Shown here: one piece after another, positions 27,617 through 36,038 of the stretch
How positions within the stretch are numbered: position 1 is the first letter of the stretch
Layout of the letters: each line of letters starts with the position of its first letter
Assembly: GCF_014652095.1 (NCBI RefSeq)
Contig: NZ_BMYD01000001.1
Coordinates: forward strand, 969,466 to 1,033,465
Source: Cognatilysobacter bugurensis
GTDB taxonomy: Bacteria > Pseudomonadota > Gammaproteobacteria > Xanthomonadales > Xanthomonadaceae
Direction: 5' to 3'
DNA length: 64,000 nucleotides
Translations under genes and position numbers: made by a program
Notes under the pieces: model-generated
What the model saw: only the letters and a program-made list of their open reading frames with translations
Databases searched by the model: none
What the model was told of the DNA's origin: nothing

Positions 27617-28612
27617 TCAATCCTTCGTCACGGTCGGGTCCATCCGTAACCGTCCGGCTCCAGCACGCTGGAGCCAGAGCCACAGCACAACGCCGGAGAT
27701 ATACCACGCCGCTATGACGCCCCCCATCACTGCCGGGGGACCAGCTCCTACGCGGCGCGCGATGAGAACCGATAGCACCGCCCAGGCGCAATAGGAGATT
27801 GTCACGGGGGCGTGGCCCCAGCGCCGCGCGCACACCTGGTAGGCGTGCTGAGTGTGCGGTGTCCACCATTGCTCGCCCCTGATTACGCGGCGGAGCAGCG
27901 TGAGTGCAGCATCGATGAGGAAGGCCGACAGCGCGAGCGCGAGCATTGCGGTCGACGCGGAGTCCCGATCCGAGACTGCAACGGCGGTCAGCATCGCAAG
28001 CGCGAACCCCAGTGCTCCGCTGCCCACGTCGCCCATGAAAATTTGAGCGCCGGGAAAATTGAAGGGGAGAAACCCAACGCAACCGGCTGCAACCGCGAGG
28101 GCGACGAGGGCCCATCCGTCCACGCCGACCACAAGCACCGCAGCCGCGACGCACGCAGCCTGACTCGCCGCGATGCCGTTGATGCCGTCCATGAAGTTCC
28201 AGACGTTGGTCAGCGCGATACCCGCGCCAAACGCCACCGTCGCCGCTGCCCACGAGCCCGTTTCAGCAAGCCACGCGGCAGCGAACAGCGCGGACGCGAG
28301 CACATGCACTGCGAAGCGCGCGCGCGCGGAGAGCGGACGGTGGTCGTCCAACCATCCGACGAGCGCGATCGCCACCATCCCCGCTGCAAACGCGAGCAAC
28401 GGCAGCACGGGCGCCTGCCCGCGGAAGAGAGCGAGAACGCACCCGAGCACGACGACCGCGACGATCGCAATGCCGCCGCCGCGCGGGGTAGCGACTGAAT
28501 GGCTACGACGCTCACCCGGCTCATCGACGAGCGCGCGCGACAGCGCGTAGCGTCGCGCCCGCCACGTGCCCAGTGCGGCGAGCACAGCGAACAATAAGAA
28601 CTCGACGATCAC
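27617..28612 (-). CDS. polyprenyl-phosphate glycosyl-1-phosphate transferase (WecA/WbpL family)
   Basis: The 331-residue protein is almost entirely hydrophobic, with about 10-11 helices. MraY/WecA motifs are present: GWLDDHRPLS with the Mg-binding Asp pair, NVWNFMDGINGIA, and IFMGDVGSGALGF. It transfers a sugar-1-phosphate from UDP-sugar to undecaprenyl phosphate, starting O-antigen or exopolysaccharide units. Its neighbour, the WbpM-like dehydratase, suggests a FucNAc- or QuiNAc-type first sugar, as in Pseudomonas WbpL/WbpM; that is inference. It starts 3 bp after the lapB stop. Confidence 0.88.
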   Translation of the reverse strand: MIVEFLLFAVLAALGTWRARRYALSRALVDEPGERRSHSVATPRGGGIAIVAVVVLGCVLALFRGQAPVLPLLAFAAGMVAIALVGWLDDHRPLSARARFAVHVLASALFAAAWLAETGSWAAATVAFGAGIALTNVWNFMDGINGIAASQAACVAAAVLVVGVDGWALVALAVAAGCVGFLPFNFPGAQIFMGDVGSGALGFALAMLTAVAVSDRDSASTAMLALALSAFLIDAALTLLRRVIRGEQWWTPHTQHAYQVCARRWGHAPVTISYCAWAVLSVLIARRVGAGPPAVMGGVIAAWYISGVVLWLWLQRAGAGRLRMDPTVTKD

Positions 28613-28615
28613 GCG

Positions 28616-29791
28616 TTAGACCACAGCGTAGTTGAGCAACGGCTTGACGCTGCCCCACTCCTTGCAACTCGGGCATTGCCAGTGATGGCTGCGCGCGCCG
28701 AAACCGCAACGCGTGCAGCGATAACTCGGATTACGCACCAGCAGCTGGTCGGTGATGTGCTTAAGATCGTGCAGTGTCGCCAACGGGTCAGCGCTTTCCG
28801 CTAGCGTAAGGTCGATCAGCGCTGCTTCGCCGCGCACAGACGGGCGATCCTTCAGCTGGCGCGCAAGATACGCTCGCGCAGCGGCCACGCCGTCCTGCGT
28901 CTCGACCATGCGGGTCAGGGCAAGCACCGGCGCGATGCCGCGGTAGTGCTCGCACATCTCGGCCAGAAACGCGCGCGCACCGGTGCTGTCGCCTACCGCG
29001 TCATAGCAGGTGAGCAAGGGCGGCAGGATCTCGGGCAGGTAATCCGGGTCGCTTCGGGCCACACGCTCGAACGCCCGGATTGCCGCGGTCGTCTGGCCAG
29101 CTTCAACTTCAATGCGCCCCTCGAGCATGCCGGCCCGCACCGAATTCGCATCCGCCTCGTACGCGCGCACAACAGCAGCGCGCGCCGCGGCGGTGTCCCC
29201 GGACGCACGGTAGCGATCAGCCAGTTCGCACTCGTACTGCGCGATGAGCCGACCCATGGGCTCCCCTGTCGCCAGCTCGTATCGGCGCGCGTTCTCGATT
29301 GCTTTGACCCAGTCCCGCTCGGCTTGGTAGATGCCGATCAGGTGCTTCAGCGCCAGTGGCGAAAGATCGAGCGCGACGAGATCCGAGAACACCGTTTCGG
29401 CGCGGTCGAGCAGCCCCGACTTCATGTAGTCCTCGCCGAGCGCGAGCAATGCCTGCACTTTCTGCGCGTCGTTAAGTCCGGGCCGCTGTGCGAGCGATTG
29501 GTGCAAACGGATCGCACGGTCCACTTCACCCCGACGACGGAACAGGTGACCCAGCGCGACCTGCGTCTCGAACGTGTCCTTGTCGAGCTCCGCGATCTGC
29601 AGGAACAGTTCGATCGCCTTGTCCTGCTGCTCGTTGAGCAGGTAATTGAGGCCGCGAAAATAGGTCGTCGACAGGCGACTGACCTGCGTGTCGCTGTGGC
29701 GCTCACCGCCGCGTCGACCAATGATCCAGCCGCTGGCCGCCGCGACGGGCAGCAGCAGGAAGAACCAGAACCACTCGCTGATGAATTCCAT
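28616..29791 (-). CDS. lapB: LPS assembly regulator LapB (YciM)
   Basis: LapB recruits LpxC to FtsH and so sets LPS synthesis. The N-terminal helix (about 5-22) anchors a long run of TPR repeats such as ATTYFRGLNYLLNEQQDKAIELF. The C-terminal rubredoxin-like metal site has two CxxC pairs (CTRC and CPSC). The 391-residue length matches E. coli (389). ATG 29791 is used; a TTG two codons upstream is open. It begins 2 bp after the lapA stop and is followed by glycan genes. Confidence 0.93.
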   Translation of the reverse strand: MEFISEWFWFFLLLPVAAASGWIIGRRGGERHSDTQVSRLSTTYFRGLNYLLNEQQDKAIELFLQIAELDKDTFETQVALGHLFRRRGEVDRAIRLHQSLAQRPGLNDAQKVQALLALGEDYMKSGLLDRAETVFSDLVALDLSPLALKHLIGIYQAERDWVKAIENARRYELATGEPMGRLIAQYECELADRYRASGDTAAARAAVVRAYEADANSVRAGMLEGRIEVEAGQTTAAIRAFERVARSDPDYLPEILPPLLTCYDAVGDSTGARAFLAEMCEHYRGIAPVLALTRMVETQDGVAAARAYLARQLKDRPSVRGEAALIDLTLAESADPLATLHDLKHITDQLLVRNPSYRCTRCGFGARSHHWQCPSCKEWGSVKPLLNYAVV

Positions 29792-29793
29792 GC

Positions 29794-30042
29794 TCAAACC
29801 TCAGGGCGCGACGCATCGCGCAAGTCGGCCCCATGCTTGGGCCTGCGGCCGGGAGTGCCGAGCGCAACCGCTGCGCCGCCGATCAGCGTGCCGAGCAGCA
29901 CGGCGCCGATCAACGCGATGCCGAGCGTCGTAACGAGCGCAACCGGCCCAAAGTCGATGGCAATGGCCTCGCGATTGAGTGCTCCGACGGCCGCGCCCGC
30001 GATAAGTCCCAATGCAGCGAACAAAGAGCGCAGTACGCGCAT
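29794..30042 (-). CDS. lapA: LapA/YciS-like small membrane protein (DUF1049)
   Basis: The product is 82 residues with two hydrophobic helices (about 4-23 and 36-62) and a basic C-terminus. LapA co-occurs with LapB in the LPS regulatory complex. The start at 30042 is fixed by GGGAG 7 nt upstream, giving MRVLRSLFAAL. A longer open frame would add 16 residues that do not resemble the family. The gene lies immediately upstream of lapB, the canonical order. Confidence 0.85.
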   Translation of the reverse strand: MRVLRSLFAALGLIAGAAVGALNREAIAIDFGPVALVTTLGIALIGAVLLGTLIGGAAVALGTPGRRPKHGADLRDASRPEV

Positions 30043-30143
30043 GTCGTGCTCCCAGTAAGCGGCCGGTTCGACCGCGCTTGGGTCGAGCAAACAAGCTGCG
30101 CTCGACGCCCGAAGCTTATCGGACGCGCCCTCGTGTTCGCAGG

Positions 30144-30452
30144 TTATGCGCCGTCGACGTCGTCGAGCGGCATTACGTCGCTCACCCGCTCGCGCAGTTC
30201 CTTGCCGGGTTTGAAATGCGGGACGTGCTTGCCCGCGAGCGCTACCGACTCACCCGTCTTCGGGTTGCGCCCGAGGCGCGGCGGACGGTAGTGCAACGAA
30301 AAACTGCCGAAACCGCGGATCTCGATCCGCTCTCCACTCGCAAGCGCACCGCCCATCATCTCCAGCAGCGACTTGACCGCGAGGTCCACGTCGTCGCTCT
30401 TGAGATGCGACTGGCGCTGGACAAGGATCTCGATGAGCTCGGACTTGGTCAT
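30144..30452 (-). CDS. ihfB: integration host factor beta subunit
   Basis: The 102-residue protein is a DNA-bending HU/IHF family member. [23 protein letters not shown] holds the beta arm with the intercalating Pro and the Asn-Pro-Lys-Thr-Gly signature. The N-terminus [16 protein letters not shown] is IhfB-like, and it lies directly downstream of rpsA as IhfB genes usually do. A hairpin sits in the rpsA-ihfB gap. Confidence 0.95.
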   Translation of the reverse strand: MTKSELIEILVQRQSHLKSDDVDLAVKSLLEMMGGALASGERIEIRGFGSFSLHYRPPRLGRNPKTGESVALAGKHVPHFKPGKELRERVSDVMPLDDVDGA

Positions 30453-30501
30453 GTCGGAAGCGGACGTGAGGCGATTGCAAGAAATCCGAAGTCCGGACGC
30501 A

Positions 30502-30529
30502 GGACGACCCGGCCGAAGCCGGGCCGTCC
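30502..30529 (-). other. hairpin in the rpsA-ihfB spacer
   Basis: GGACGACCCGGC (30502-30513) pairs with GCCGGGCCGTCC (30518-30529) with one mismatch and a 4-nt CGAA loop. There is no U-tract. It could be a processing site or partial terminator lowering ihfB relative to rpsA. Confidence 0.4.
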
Positions 30530-30554
30530 CGAGGCCACCGGAGTGGCGAGGCGA

Positions 30555-32243
30555 TTACTCGCCCTTATTGCCCAGCTGCTCGCGCAGCAGCGCGCCGAGG
30601 CGCGTGGTGCCGCTCGAAGCCTCGGCTGCCTGACGGTTGTAATCCGCCATCGCCTCGCTCTCTTCTGCGTAGTCCTTCGCCTTGATCGACAGCTGCATGG
30701 TGCGGCCCTTGCGATCGTTGCCGATGATCTTGGCTTCGATTTCCTGGCCAACCTTGAGCACCTGCGAAGCGTCGTCGACGCGGTCGCGGGAGATATCGCG
30801 TGCGGCGATGTAGCCCTCGATGCCGTTGTCGAGCTCGACGGTCGCGCCGCGTGCATCGACTTCCTTCACGGTGCCACGCACGATCGAACCCTTCGAGTTC
30901 GAGGCGACGTACTGGCCCATCGGGTCCTGTTCCATCTGCTTGATGCCAAGCGAGATGCGCTCACGCTCCGGATCCACCGCCAGCACCACGGCCTGCACCG
31001 TGTCGCCCTTCTTGAAGTTGCGCACGACGTCTTCGCCCGTGGTGTTCCACGAGATGTCGGACAGGTGCACCAGGCCATCGATGCCGCCGTCCAGGCCGAT
31101 GAAGATGCCGAAGTCGGTGATCGACTTGATCTGACCCTCGACCTTGTCGCCCTTCTTGTGGAGGACCGAGAACGTCTCCCACGGGTTCGACGTGACCTGC
31201 TTCATGCCGAGCGAGATGCGGCGACGCTCTTCATCGACGTCGAGCACCATGACCTGGACCTCGTCACCGACCTGCACGATCTTGGACGGGTTGACGTTCT
31301 TATTGGTCCAGTCCATCTCGGACACGTGCACGAGGCCTTCGACGCCCGGCTCGATCTCGACGAACGCGCCGTAATCGGTGACGTTGCTGACCTTGCCGAA
31401 CACGCGGGTGTTCGACGGGTAGCGGCGCGAGATGTTGTCCCACGGATCCTCGCCCAGCTGCTTGAGGCCGAGGCTGACGCGGTTGCGCTCGCGGTCGTAC
31501 TTGAGCACGCGGACGTCGAGCTCCTGGCCGACTTCCACGACTTCCGACGGGTGACGCACGCGCTTCCACGCCATGTCCGTGATGTGCAGCAGGCCGTCGA
31601 TGCCGCCGAGGTCGACGAACGCACCGTAATCGGTGAGGTTCTTGACGACGCCCTTGAGGATCGCGCCTTCCTGCAGCTTCTCCATCAGCTGCTCGCGCTC
31701 AGCGCTGTACTCGCTCTCGACCACCGCACGGCGGGAGACGACGATGTTGTTGCGCTTGCGGTCAAGCTTGATGAGCTTGAACTCGAGTTCCTTGCCCTCG
31801 AGGTACGCGGAGTCGCGGACCGGGCGCACGTCGACCAGCGAGCCCGGCAGGAAGCCGCGCACGTCCTTGATGTCGACCGTGAAGCCGCCCTTGACCTTGC
31901 CGCTGATGCGACCGGTGATGGTCTCGTTCTTCTCGAGCGCCTGCTCGAGTTCGTCCCACACCATCGCGCGCTTGGCCTTCTCGCGCGAAAGGACGGTTTC
32001 GCCGAAGCCGTTCTCGAGCGAGTCGAGCGCGACCTTGACTTCGTCGCCGATGCCGACGTCGATTTCACCGGCGTCGTTCCGGAACTGTTCGATCGGCACG
32101 ATGCCTTCGGACTTGAGGCCGGCGTTGATCACCACCACGTCGCCGCGGACATCCACGACGATACCGGTGACGATGGAGCCGGGCTTCAGCTTCGAAAGGT
32201 TCTGCTGGCTCTGCTCGAACAGTTCGGCAAATGATTCGGTCAT
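30555..32243 (-). CDS. rpsA: 30S ribosomal protein S1
   Basis: S1 helps mRNA bind the 30S subunit. The 562-residue protein has six consecutive S1/OB-fold motifs. Repeated segments such as [36 protein letters not shown] and [21 protein letters not shown] show them clearly. The length is close to E. coli (557). The cmk-rpsA-ihfB order is conserved. The leader to cmk holds three hairpins. Confidence 0.97.
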   Translation of the reverse strand: MTESFAELFEQSQQNLSKLKPGSIVTGIVVDVRGDVVVINAGLKSEGIVPIEQFRNDAGEIDVGIGDEVKVALDSLENGFGETVLSREKAKRAMVWDELEQALEKNETITGRISGKVKGGFTVDIKDVRGFLPGSLVDVRPVRDSAYLEGKELEFKLIKLDRKRNNIVVSRRAVVESEYSAEREQLMEKLQEGAILKGVVKNLTDYGAFVDLGGIDGLLHITDMAWKRVRHPSEVVEVGQELDVRVLKYDRERNRVSLGLKQLGEDPWDNISRRYPSNTRVFGKVSNVTDYGAFVEIEPGVEGLVHVSEMDWTNKNVNPSKIVQVGDEVQVMVLDVDEERRRISLGMKQVTSNPWETFSVLHKKGDKVEGQIKSITDFGIFIGLDGGIDGLVHLSDISWNTTGEDVVRNFKKGDTVQAVVLAVDPERERISLGIKQMEQDPMGQYVASNSKGSIVRGTVKEVDARGATVELDNGIEGYIAARDISRDRVDDASQVLKVGQEIEAKIIGNDRKGRTMQLSIKAKDYAEESEAMADYNRQAAEASSGTTRLGALLREQLGNKGE

Positions 32244-32328
32244 TGAAAGGTTACTCAGTTGAACACTCGGGCCCGACGCATTGGAAATGCCGGCCCACCC
32301 ATGTGTGATGCGTGCGCATCGTGAAAAT

Positions 32329-32386
32329 CCCGCCGTGGCGGGGCCTGTTCCCCGGCTTTTGACCGGGGCATCCGTCGGATGACGGA
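32329..32386 (-). promoter_or_regulatory. three consecutive stem-loops in the cmk-rpsA leader
   Basis: Perfect stems occur at 32329-32342 (CCCGCC/GGCGGG), 32350-32368 (CCCCGG/CCGGGG) and 32371-32386 (TCCGTC/GACGGA). On the minus strand the last-transcribed one (32342-32329) is followed by ATTTTC, so it resembles an intrinsic terminator or attenuator. S1 regulates itself in E. coli through leader structure; a similar use here is inference. Confidence 0.5.
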
Positions 32387-32398
32387 ATTCGTTGTGTG

Positions 32399-33070
32399 CT
32401 AGCGCTTTACGAGCGCCAACACTTGCTTGACCACGTCCTCGATGCCGAGGCCGGTGGTGTCGATGCGGACGGCGTCGTCGGCCGGCCTCAGGGGCGCCAC
32501 CGCGCGCTGGGCGTCGCGGGCGTCGCGGGCGAGAATCTCCCGCAGCAGACCGGCCAAGGTAACCGAGACCCCCTTGCTATTCAACTGCTTATAGCGACGC
32601 TCAGCACGTTCTTCGGCACTGGCGGTCAGGAACACCTTCCAGTCGGCGCCCGGGAAGATCACGGTGCCCATGTCCCGGCCGTCGGCGACGAGGCCGGGCG
32701 GCTCGCAGAAGTGACGTTGGCGATCCTTCAGCGCGGCCCGAACCTCCGGGATCGCGGCGATGGCCGAGGCCGCGGCGCCGGCGGTCTCCGTGCGCAGCTC
32801 GTCGGTCGCGTCGACGTCATTGACGATCACCCGCAGCTCGCCGTCCGCCGCGTCGCGGAACCGGATATTGGTGTCGAACGCACAGCGCACCAGCGCGGCC
32901 GGGTCAGCGAGGTCGATGTCCGCCCAGCCGGCGGCGACGCCGACCGCACGGTACAGCGCGCCGGAGTCGAGGTAATGCCATCCGAGTTGCTGGGCGACGA
33001 GCCGGCTGATCGTGCCCTTGCCGGACCCCGAGGGGCCGTCGATAGTCAAAATGGGAGTGGATGCGGTCAT
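32399..33070 (-). CDS. cmk: cytidylate kinase
   Basis: Cmk phosphorylates CMP and dCMP. The P-loop [13 protein letters not shown] lies at residues 10-22, and [15 protein letters not shown] follows as the nucleotide monophosphate site. The lid contains [15 protein letters not shown] and the arginine-rich [13 protein letters not shown]. At 223 residues the length is standard. In most gammaproteobacteria aroA precedes cmk, but here aroA is 28 kb away, still collinear. Confidence 0.95.
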   Translation of the reverse strand: MTASTPILTIDGPSGSGKGTISRLVAQQLGWHYLDSGALYRAVGVAAGWADIDLADPAALVRCAFDTNIRFRDAADGELRVIVNDVDATDELRTETAGAAASAIAAIPEVRAALKDRQRHFCEPPGLVADGRDMGTVIFPGADWKVFLTASAEERAERRYKQLNSKGVSVTLAGLLREILARDARDAQRAVAPLRPADDAVRIDTTGLGIEDVVKQVLALVKR

Positions 33071-33131
33071 GTCAATATTATTGCCCGACTGGAAGCTTCA
33101 GGCCCCGGCTGAATGCGACGGCGCATCGGGC

Positions 33132-33161
33132 TTGCCGAAGCGATCACGCGCCCGTTAGAAT
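33132..33161 (+). promoter_or_regulatory. probable rpmJ promoter
   Basis: TTGCCG (33132-33137) and TAGAAT (33156-33161) are separated by 18 bp. The predicted leader to the rpmJ ATG is about 33 nt and includes the 13-mer CCCAATTTCGAGG. Confidence 0.45.
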
Positions 33162-33200
33162 TGCGGGCTTGTCTCTACCCGCCCCAATTTCGAGGTCGTC

Positions 33201-33326
33201 ATGAAGGTCCTGTCCTCCCTGAAGTCGGCGAAGGCCCGCCACCGCGACTGCAAGGTCGTCCGCCGTCGCGGCAAGGTCTTCGTGATTTGCAAGTCGAACC
33301 CGCGGTTCAAGGCGCGCCAGCGCTGA
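33201..33326 (+). CDS. rpmJ: ribosomal protein L36, type B (small gene)
   Basis: This 41-codon gene encodes [16 protein letters not shown] then [21 protein letters not shown], the type B L36 pattern (E. coli YkgO). Only two Cys remain (near 17 and 30), so the Cys3His zinc ribbon of type A L36 is absent. Type B paralogues are zinc-independent and in E. coli are Zur-controlled, but many Xanthomonadales use this form as their main L36. ATG 33201 lies 5 nt after CGAGG. A perfect 12-bp hairpin follows. Confidence 0.9.
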   Translation: MKVLSSLKSAKARHRDCKVVRRRGKVFVICKSNPRFKARQR

Positions 33327-33362
33327 GCGTTCGATGATGCGCCGCTCGGCGCATCGAGCCGC

Positions 33363-33390
33363 CAGAAGGCCGCCGCGAGGCGGCCTTCTG
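33363..33390 (+). terminator. hairpin after rpmJ
   Basis: CAGAAGGCCGCC (33363-33374), GCGA loop and GGCGGCCTTCTG (33379-33390) form a perfect 12-bp stem. It is followed by CGTTATG, so the U-tract is poor, but position and strength suggest a terminator. Confidence 0.65.
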
Positions 33391-33468
33391 CGTTATGAGT
33401 CCGCGGTGCCGGACGGGCGCCGCAACCGAATGCTTACAATCCGCGTTCCATTGCTCCGGATGCCCGCC

Positions 33469-33798
33469 ATGAAGTTGCGTGTCGCCCTCGCCTGCTCGCT
33501 GCTCGCCCTCTGCGGTTCCATGCCGGCTGCCGCCGAGACCCTGCTCGTACAGCGCGTCGCCGAGGAGGCGCGCACCGCTCTGCCGTCGCGTGGGCTTACG
33601 ATGGCGCAGGTCGAGTCGCGCTTTGGCGCGCCTTCGGAGCGCCTCGAGCCACGCGGCGGTCAAAATGCGAAGTGGCCGGTCATCCATCGCTGGATGTATC
33701 CGAACTTCACCGTGTATTTCGAGAAGAGCCGCGTCATCGACGCCGTGCTCAACCGCGCCGACGCCGATGAGATCGGCCCGAAGCCTGCGATCCGCTGA
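33469..33798 (+). CDS. small exported protein of unknown function
   Basis: The 109-residue product has a clear Sec signal (MKLRVALACSLLALCGSMPAAA) with probable cleavage after residue 22. The mature part has the segment GLTMAQVESRFGAPSERLEPRGG, then WMYPNFTVYFEKSRVIDAVL. The pattern of a 'Q/M-xx-V-xxxFGxP' turn followed by beta strands recalls SmpA/BamE-type small outer-membrane proteins, but no lipobox is visible. I would not assign function. The start could also be ATG 33460. It is separated from aguA by 55 bp on the same strand. Confidence 0.65.
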   Translation: MKLRVALACSLLALCGSMPAAAETLLVQRVAEEARTALPSRGLTMAQVESRFGAPSERLEPRGGQNAKWPVIHRWMYPNFTVYFEKSRVIDAVLNRADADEIGPKPAIR

Positions 33799-33853
33799 GA
33801 TCGCATCGCGTTCTGCCCGCGCGCACCGTTGCGCGCCCTGTCACGAGAGGCCG

Positions 33854-34900
33854 ATGTCCAACACCCTGCGTTTTCCCGCCGAGTGGGAGCCCCAGTCTGC
33901 GGTCCTGATCGCCTGGCCGCATGCCGACACCGATTGGGCCGACCGGCTCGGTGAGATCGAGGAGACCTACATTGCGCTCGTCGCGGCGATCACACGATTC
34001 GAGCCGGCTGTCGTTTGCGTCGCCGATGACGACGTGCAGGCTTATGCGCGGGCACGGCTGTCGTCGGCGCGCGTCGATATGGACCGGGTTCGCTTCGTTG
34101 CGCTGCCCTACGACGACACGTGGCTGCGCGACTCGGGGCCGATCTCGCTGCGTATGGGGCGCGGATTCCGCCTTCTGGATTTCCGCTTCACCGGCTGGGG
34201 CGGGAAGTTCGAGGCGAGCCTCGACGACCGCCTGGTTGAAGGGCTGGAGCAGGCGTCGCTCTTCGAGGGTGCCGAGCGGCAGCCGATCGATTTCGCACTC
34301 GAAGGCGGCGCGATCGACACGGACGGCGCGGGCACGCTGCTGACGACATGGCGCTGCCTGCATGAGCGCCATCCTGGTGTCGATCGGGACACGCTGTCGA
34401 CCAAGCTTGCGAACTGGCTGCAGCAGGACCGCGTGCTCTGGCTGGATCACGGCTACCTCGAGGGTGACGACACGGACGCGCATGTCGACACGCTTGCGCG
34501 GTTCGCCTCGCCCGACTCGATCGTCTACCAAGGCTGCGACGACCCGACCGACAGCCACTACGCTGAATTGCAGGCGATGGGGGCCGAGCTCGCTGCGCTG
34601 CGCACCCGCGACGGTCGCCCGTACCGCCTGTTCGAACTGCCGTGGGCGCAGCCGATCCTCGACGACGGTCGCCGGCTCGCCGCGAGCTACGCGAACTTCC
34701 TGATCGTCAACGGTGCCGTCCTGATGCCGGTGTACGGCGACGGGGCCGATGAGCGCGCGCAGAGCGTGCTGCGCGAGGCGTTCCCGGACCGCGAGATCGT
34801 ACCGGTGCGGTGCCGCCCGCTGATCTGGCAGAACGGCAGCCTGCACTGCATCACGATGCAGCTTCCCGCCGGTCTCGTCGACGTTAACGCGATCGAGTGA
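33854..34900 (+). CDS. aguA: agmatine deiminase
   Basis: AguA hydrolyses agmatine to N-carbamoylputrescine. The 348-residue product has guanidine-deiminase landmarks: AEWEPQSAVLIAWPH near the start, the acidic pair in TWLRDSGP, EGGAIDTDG, and HVDTLARF with the catalytic His. The nucleophilic Cys lies in NGSLHCIT near the end. ATG 33854 has GAGAGG 3 nt upstream. It is followed after 40 bp by aguB, which performs the next step, so together they form the agmatine route to putrescine. Confidence 0.95.
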   Translation: MSNTLRFPAEWEPQSAVLIAWPHADTDWADRLGEIEETYIALVAAITRFEPAVVCVADDDVQAYARARLSSARVDMDRVRFVALPYDDTWLRDSGPISLRMGRGFRLLDFRFTGWGGKFEASLDDRLVEGLEQASLFEGAERQPIDFALEGGAIDTDGAGTLLTTWRCLHERHPGVDRDTLSTKLANWLQQDRVLWLDHGYLEGDDTDAHVDTLARFASPDSIVYQGCDDPTDSHYAELQAMGAELAALRTRDGRPYRLFELPWAQPILDDGRRLAASYANFLIVNGAVLMPVYGDGADERAQSVLREAFPDREIVPVRCRPLIWQNGSLHCITMQLPAGLVDVNAIE

Positions 34901-34940
34901 TCGCACGCCGGCGGCCTGTTCGAATACGTACGAGGATCCG

Positions 34941-35825
34941 ATGAACAAGACCCTTCCCGTCGCGCTGATCCAGGAGCGCAACCAGGGCGATGCCGAGGCC
35001 AACCTCGCCCGCATCGACGCTCACGTCGCCGAGGCCGCGCGCCGCGGCGCGAAGCTCGTGCTGCTTCAGGAACTGCACAACGGCCTGTACTTCTGCCAGC
35101 AGCAGTGCGTGTCGCAGTTTGAACTCGCTGAGCCGATCCCCGGCCCTAGCACCGAGCGACTGGGCCGGCTGGCCCGCGAACACGGCATCGTCATCGTGGC
35201 GTCGCTGTTCGAACGCCGTGGCGCGGGGCTGTACCACAACACGGCCGTGGTGCTCGAAAAGGACGGCTCCATCGCGGGCAAGTACCGCAAGATGCACATC
35301 CCTGACGATCCCGGCTTCAACGAAAAGTTCTATTTCACGCCGGGCGACACGGGTTTCCATCCAATCGACACATCGGTCGGCCGGCTGGGCGTGATGGTGT
35401 GCTGGGACCAGTGGTACCCCGAGGGCGCGCGCCTGATGGCGCTGGCCGGCGCGGAGCTGCTGCTCTATCCAACTGCGATTGGCTGGGACCCGGACGATGC
35501 GCAGGACGAGAAGGATCGCCAGCGCAATGCGTGGATCCTCAGCCACCGTGGGCACGCGGTTGCAAACGGCCTGCCAGTGCTCAGCTGCAACCGCGTGGGG
35601 CACGAGCCCTCGCCCATCGGTCGCTCGGGCATCGATTTCTGGGGATCGAGCCACGTGCTCGGACCGCAGGGCGAGGTGATTGCGGAAGCCGGCACCGAGG
35701 AGCCGGAGATCCTCATGGCGGAGGTCGACCTGCGCCGCAGCGAGGACGTGCGCCGGATCTGGCCGTTCCTGCGCGACCGCCGCATCGACGCCTATGGCGA
35801 CCTGCTGCGTCGGTACCGCGACTGA
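34941..35825 (+). CDS. aguB: N-carbamoylputrescine amidase
   Basis: AguB converts N-carbamoylputrescine to putrescine, CO2 and ammonia. The nitrilase triad is visible: Glu in LVLLQELHN, Lys in YRKMHIPD and Cys in VMVCWDQWYPE. The 294-residue length is standard, and IDFWGSSHVLGPQG is typical of the family. It directly follows aguA with its own ribosome site (GAGGATCCG). Putrescine made here could feed polyamine pools. Confidence 0.95.
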   Translation: MNKTLPVALIQERNQGDAEANLARIDAHVAEAARRGAKLVLLQELHNGLYFCQQQCVSQFELAEPIPGPSTERLGRLAREHGIVIVASLFERRGAGLYHNTAVVLEKDGSIAGKYRKMHIPDDPGFNEKFYFTPGDTGFHPIDTSVGRLGVMVCWDQWYPEGARLMALAGAELLLYPTAIGWDPDDAQDEKDRQRNAWILSHRGHAVANGLPVLSCNRVGHEPSPIGRSGIDFWGSSHVLGPQGEVIAEAGTEEPEILMAEVDLRRSEDVRRIWPFLRDRRIDAYGDLLRRYRD

Positions 35826-36038
35826 TCACGTCAGCCGGTCGTTTTGACGGCTGTAGCGGCGCGGCCGTTCGCGCGGCGGTCCAGCGCGACCGCCTGCGGC
35901 CGGCTCCTGCGTTTGTCGCATAACACCTACGAATTGCGCCTGGGCTTTGCCGGGCGGCACGCCGCGCGCGCCGTCCTGTTCGGCGCGTGACCCCGCCCCA
36001 CCCGGCCGGACGTGCCGGCCCGACTGCGAGCCGAACGC

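Noticed and set aside
30012-32234. Plus-strand open frame of 740 codons over ihfB and rpsA
   Set aside because: It is His/Asp/Val-rich and spans genes with clear S1 and IHF motifs on the other strand.
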